Under the pieces are notes generated by a model. The model searched no databases, was not told the origin of the DNA, and saw nothing but the letters and a program-made list of their open reading frames with translations. Positions 62,201 to 64,000 of a stretch of DNA of 64,000 bases are shown one piece after another. How positions within the stretch are numbered: position 1 is the first letter of the stretch; every line of letters begins with the position of its first letter. The stretch spans positions 77,109 through 141,108 of the forward strand of contig NZ_QUEM01000006.1 of NCBI RefSeq assembly GCF_003477995.1. Reading direction: 5' to 3'. The translations under genes and the position numbers were made by a program. Source of the stretch: Bacteroides sp. OF04-15BH. Lineage in GTDB: Bacteria; Bacteroidota; Bacteroidia; Bacteroidales; Bacteroidaceae.

Positions 62201-63980
62201 GCGCGACAGCGAGGGAATACAGCTCGCCAACGCCAAGATTGACGAGATACGAAACGGCTTCTCCGAATGGCTCGAAGAGCAGTCGCCACAGTTCAAGGAG
62301 CGGCTGACGACGATGTATAACCGCAAGTTCAACTGTTTCGTGCGCCCGAAGTATGACGGCTCGCATCAGACTTTTCCCGACCTCAATCTGAAAGGGCTGG
62401 CAAGCCGGGGCATCAGGAGCGTCTATCCCTCGCAGATGGATTGCGTCTGGATGCTGAAACAGAACGGCGGCGGAATTTGTGACCACGAGGTTGGAACCGG
62501 CAAGACGCTGATAATGTGCATCGCCGCGCATGAAATGAAGCGTCTGAACTTGGCGCACAAGCCGATGATTATCGGGCTGAAAGCCAATGTTGCGGAGATT
62601 GCCGCCACCTATCAAGCGGCATATCCCAACGCGAGGATTCTGTACGCTTCGGAGAAAGACTTTTCGACCGCCAACCGCGTGCGTTTCTTCAACAACATCA
62701 AGAACAACGACTACGATTGTGTCATTATGTCGCACGACCAGTTCGGCAAGATACCGCAGTCGCCGGAGTTGCAGCAGCGCATCCTGCAAGCGGAGCTTGA
62801 CACGGTGGAGGAAAACCTCGAAGTGCTGCGCCAGCAGGGAAAGAACGTATCGCGGGCGATGCTGAAAGGTCTGGAGAAGCGCAAGCATAACCTTGAAGCG
62901 AAATTGGAGAAGGTGGAACACGCCATAAAGTCACGCACGGACGACGTGGTGGACTTCAAGCAGATGGGCATCGACCACATTTTCATTGATGAATCGCACC
63001 AGTTCAAGAATCTGACTTTCAACACGCGCCACGACCGTGTGGCGGGATTGGGGAACAGCGAGGGAAGCCAGAAGGCACTGAACATGCTCTTTGCTATCCG
63101 CACCATACAGGAGCGCACGGGCAAGGACTTGGGGGCGACCTTCCTCTCCGGCACGACTATCAGCAACTCGCTGACTGAGCTGTACCTGCTGTTCAAGTAC
63201 CTGCGCCCGAAGGAGCTGGAACGGCAGGACATTCGATGTTTTGATGCGTGGTCGGCGATATTTGCCAAGAAGACAACGGATTTTGAGTTCAACGTGACGA
63301 ACAACGTGGTGCAGAAGGAGCGTTTCCGCTACTTCATCAAAGTGTCGGAGCTTGCCGCCTTCTATAATGAAATCACGGACTACCGCACGGCGGAGGATGT
63401 GGGCGTGGACCGTCCCAACAAAAACGAGATACTGCACCACATACCGCCCACGCCGGAGCAGGAGGACTTCATACAGAAGCTGATGCAATTCGCCAAGACG
63501 GGCGACGCCACCCTGTTGGGCAGACTGCCGCTTTCGGAAACGGAGGAAAAGGCGAAGATGCTTATCGCCACGGACTATGCCCGGAAGATGGCACTCGACA
63601 TGCGCATGATAGACCCGCATTACGAAGACCACCCCGACAACAAGGCGAGCCACTGTGCCAAAATAATCGCGGAGTATTATCAAAAATACGACGCGCAGAA
63701 AGGCACGCAGTTCGTTTTCTCTGACTTGGGGACTTACCAGCCGGGCGATGGGTGGAACGTCTATTCGGAAATCAAGCGCAAACTGACGGAGGACTACGGC
63801 ATACCGCCAAGCGAGGTGCGCTTCATTCAGGAGTGCAAGACCGACAAGGCTCGGAAGGCGGTGATAGATGCCATGAACGCCGGGACGGTGCGTGTGCTGT
63901 TCGGCTCCACCTCCATGCTCGGAACGGGTGTGAACGCACAGAAACGGTGTGTGGCAATTCATCATCTTGATACGCCGTGG
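59289..63980 (+). CDS. Giant N6-methylase/SNF2-helicase-like protein, interrupted or cut at the right edge
   Basis: At least 1564 codons are visible; relatives are about 1900-2000 residues. The N-terminal part is a class I DNA methylase: [16 protein letters not shown] (SAM motif I, about residue 137) and [14 protein letters not shown] (NPPY-like motif written NIPF). A long Pro/Glu/Lys-rich linker follows (about residues 395-620). The C-terminal superfamily 2 helicase has [16 protein letters not shown] (Walker A, about 1070), [12 protein letters not shown] (DESH box) and [14 protein letters not shown]. After DTPW at codon 1564 the relatives continue RPSDLQQRDGR (motif VI), but here the sequence changes to something intron-like. 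Such genes are common on these elements; methylation or anti-restriction roles are guesses. Confidence 0.85.
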
Positions 63981-64000
63981 GTGCGACATGAAGTCGCATA
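63981..64000 (+). mobile_element. Probable 5' end of a group II intron (only 20 bases visible)
   Basis: The sequence GTGCGACATGAAGTCGCATA follows codon 1564 of the methylase/helicase gene. It begins with the group II intron 5' consensus GTGYG and can form a small TGCGAC/GTCGCA hairpin, as at the start of many group II introns. The expected helicase motif VI residues (RPSDLQQRDGR) are absent. With only 20 bases the call is tentative; a different insertion or divergence is possible. Confidence 0.5.

Larger units (their letters stand above)
51374..64000. mobile_element. CTnDOT-family integrative conjugative element, integrase/excision end (continues beyond the window)
   Basis: The block starts at a GTANNTTTGC att sequence and carries, in order, an IntDOT-type integrase, orf1-like, orf2a/orf2b-like, xis2c/xis2d-like, orf3-like (DUF4099/DUF3945), exc-like topoisomerase III, a DUF1896 gene and a giant methylase/helicase-like gene. 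Gene order is that of the CTnDOT integration and excision region as I know it. The base composition is visibly richer in G and C than the chromosome to the left, and its codon use prefers C or G endings. Transfer genes, regulatory rte genes and any antibiotic resistance genes would lie beyond the right edge and cannot be judged. Confidence 0.9.

Overview
The window looks like a Bacteroidales chromosome, most probably Bacteroides or Phocaeicola. Almost every transcription unit carries the TAnnTTTG -7 box of this order. IspG has the long Bacteroidales form, SecD and SecF are fused, RNase HI has a viroplasmin-like N-terminus, and there are DUF4254, DUF3108 and Ig-like lipoprotein genes typical of the group. 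No rRNA or CRISPR array is present. One tRNA, Arg(CCT), is found.

Bases 1-51373 are core chromosome. From left to right: a truncated secreted endonuclease I; a Na/Pi cotransporter; a nucleoside kinase and a Fur-type regulator; a minus-strand operon of cation efflux pump, epimerase and PAP2 phosphatase; a secreted SH3-domain protein; RNase R; sigma-54 with a PAP2-like membrane protein; a tight purE-ispG-cysS cluster; an EamA exporter; a minus-strand operon of GH3-like enzyme, Ig-like lipoprotein and DUF3108 protein; acpP-fabF-rnc; pdxB; a DUF4254 gene; argS-rnhA-ABC exporter; HU; a rhomboid protease with an EEP-family protein; secDF; tRNA-Arg and upp; pckA; DsbD with an M16 peptidase; an alpha/beta hydrolase; and typA. 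Most of these are housekeeping genes for envelope biogenesis, lipid synthesis, translation and RNA turnover. Many units end in strong hairpin terminators.

Bases 51374-64000 are one end of an integrative conjugative element of the CTnDOT family. It is inserted exactly at a GTAACTTTGC sequence, which is also the -7 promoter box of typA. The order is: a tyrosine integrase with the IntDOT residue set (Ser259, Arg247, Lys287, His345, Arg348, Tyr381); a RhuM-like DNA-binding protein; two divergent small HTH proteins; two excisionase-like HTH proteins; a DUF4099/DUF3945 protein; topoisomerase III (Exc); a DUF1896 protein; and a very large N6-methylase/helicase-like protein. This reproduces the CTnDOT int and excision module (orf1, orf2a, orf2b, xis2c, xis2d, orf3, exc). 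The large gene stops matching its family after codon 1564, where the last 20 bases look like the 5' end of a group II intron.

The observations most worth following are the att site sitting on the typA promoter, the ATC codon where the integrase normally starts, the probable group II intron in the helicase-like gene, a terminator nested in a long inverted repeat ahead of the DUF1896 gene, symmetrical inverted repeats on the GH3 and upp promoters, and a three-locus family of short intergenic palindrome clusters.
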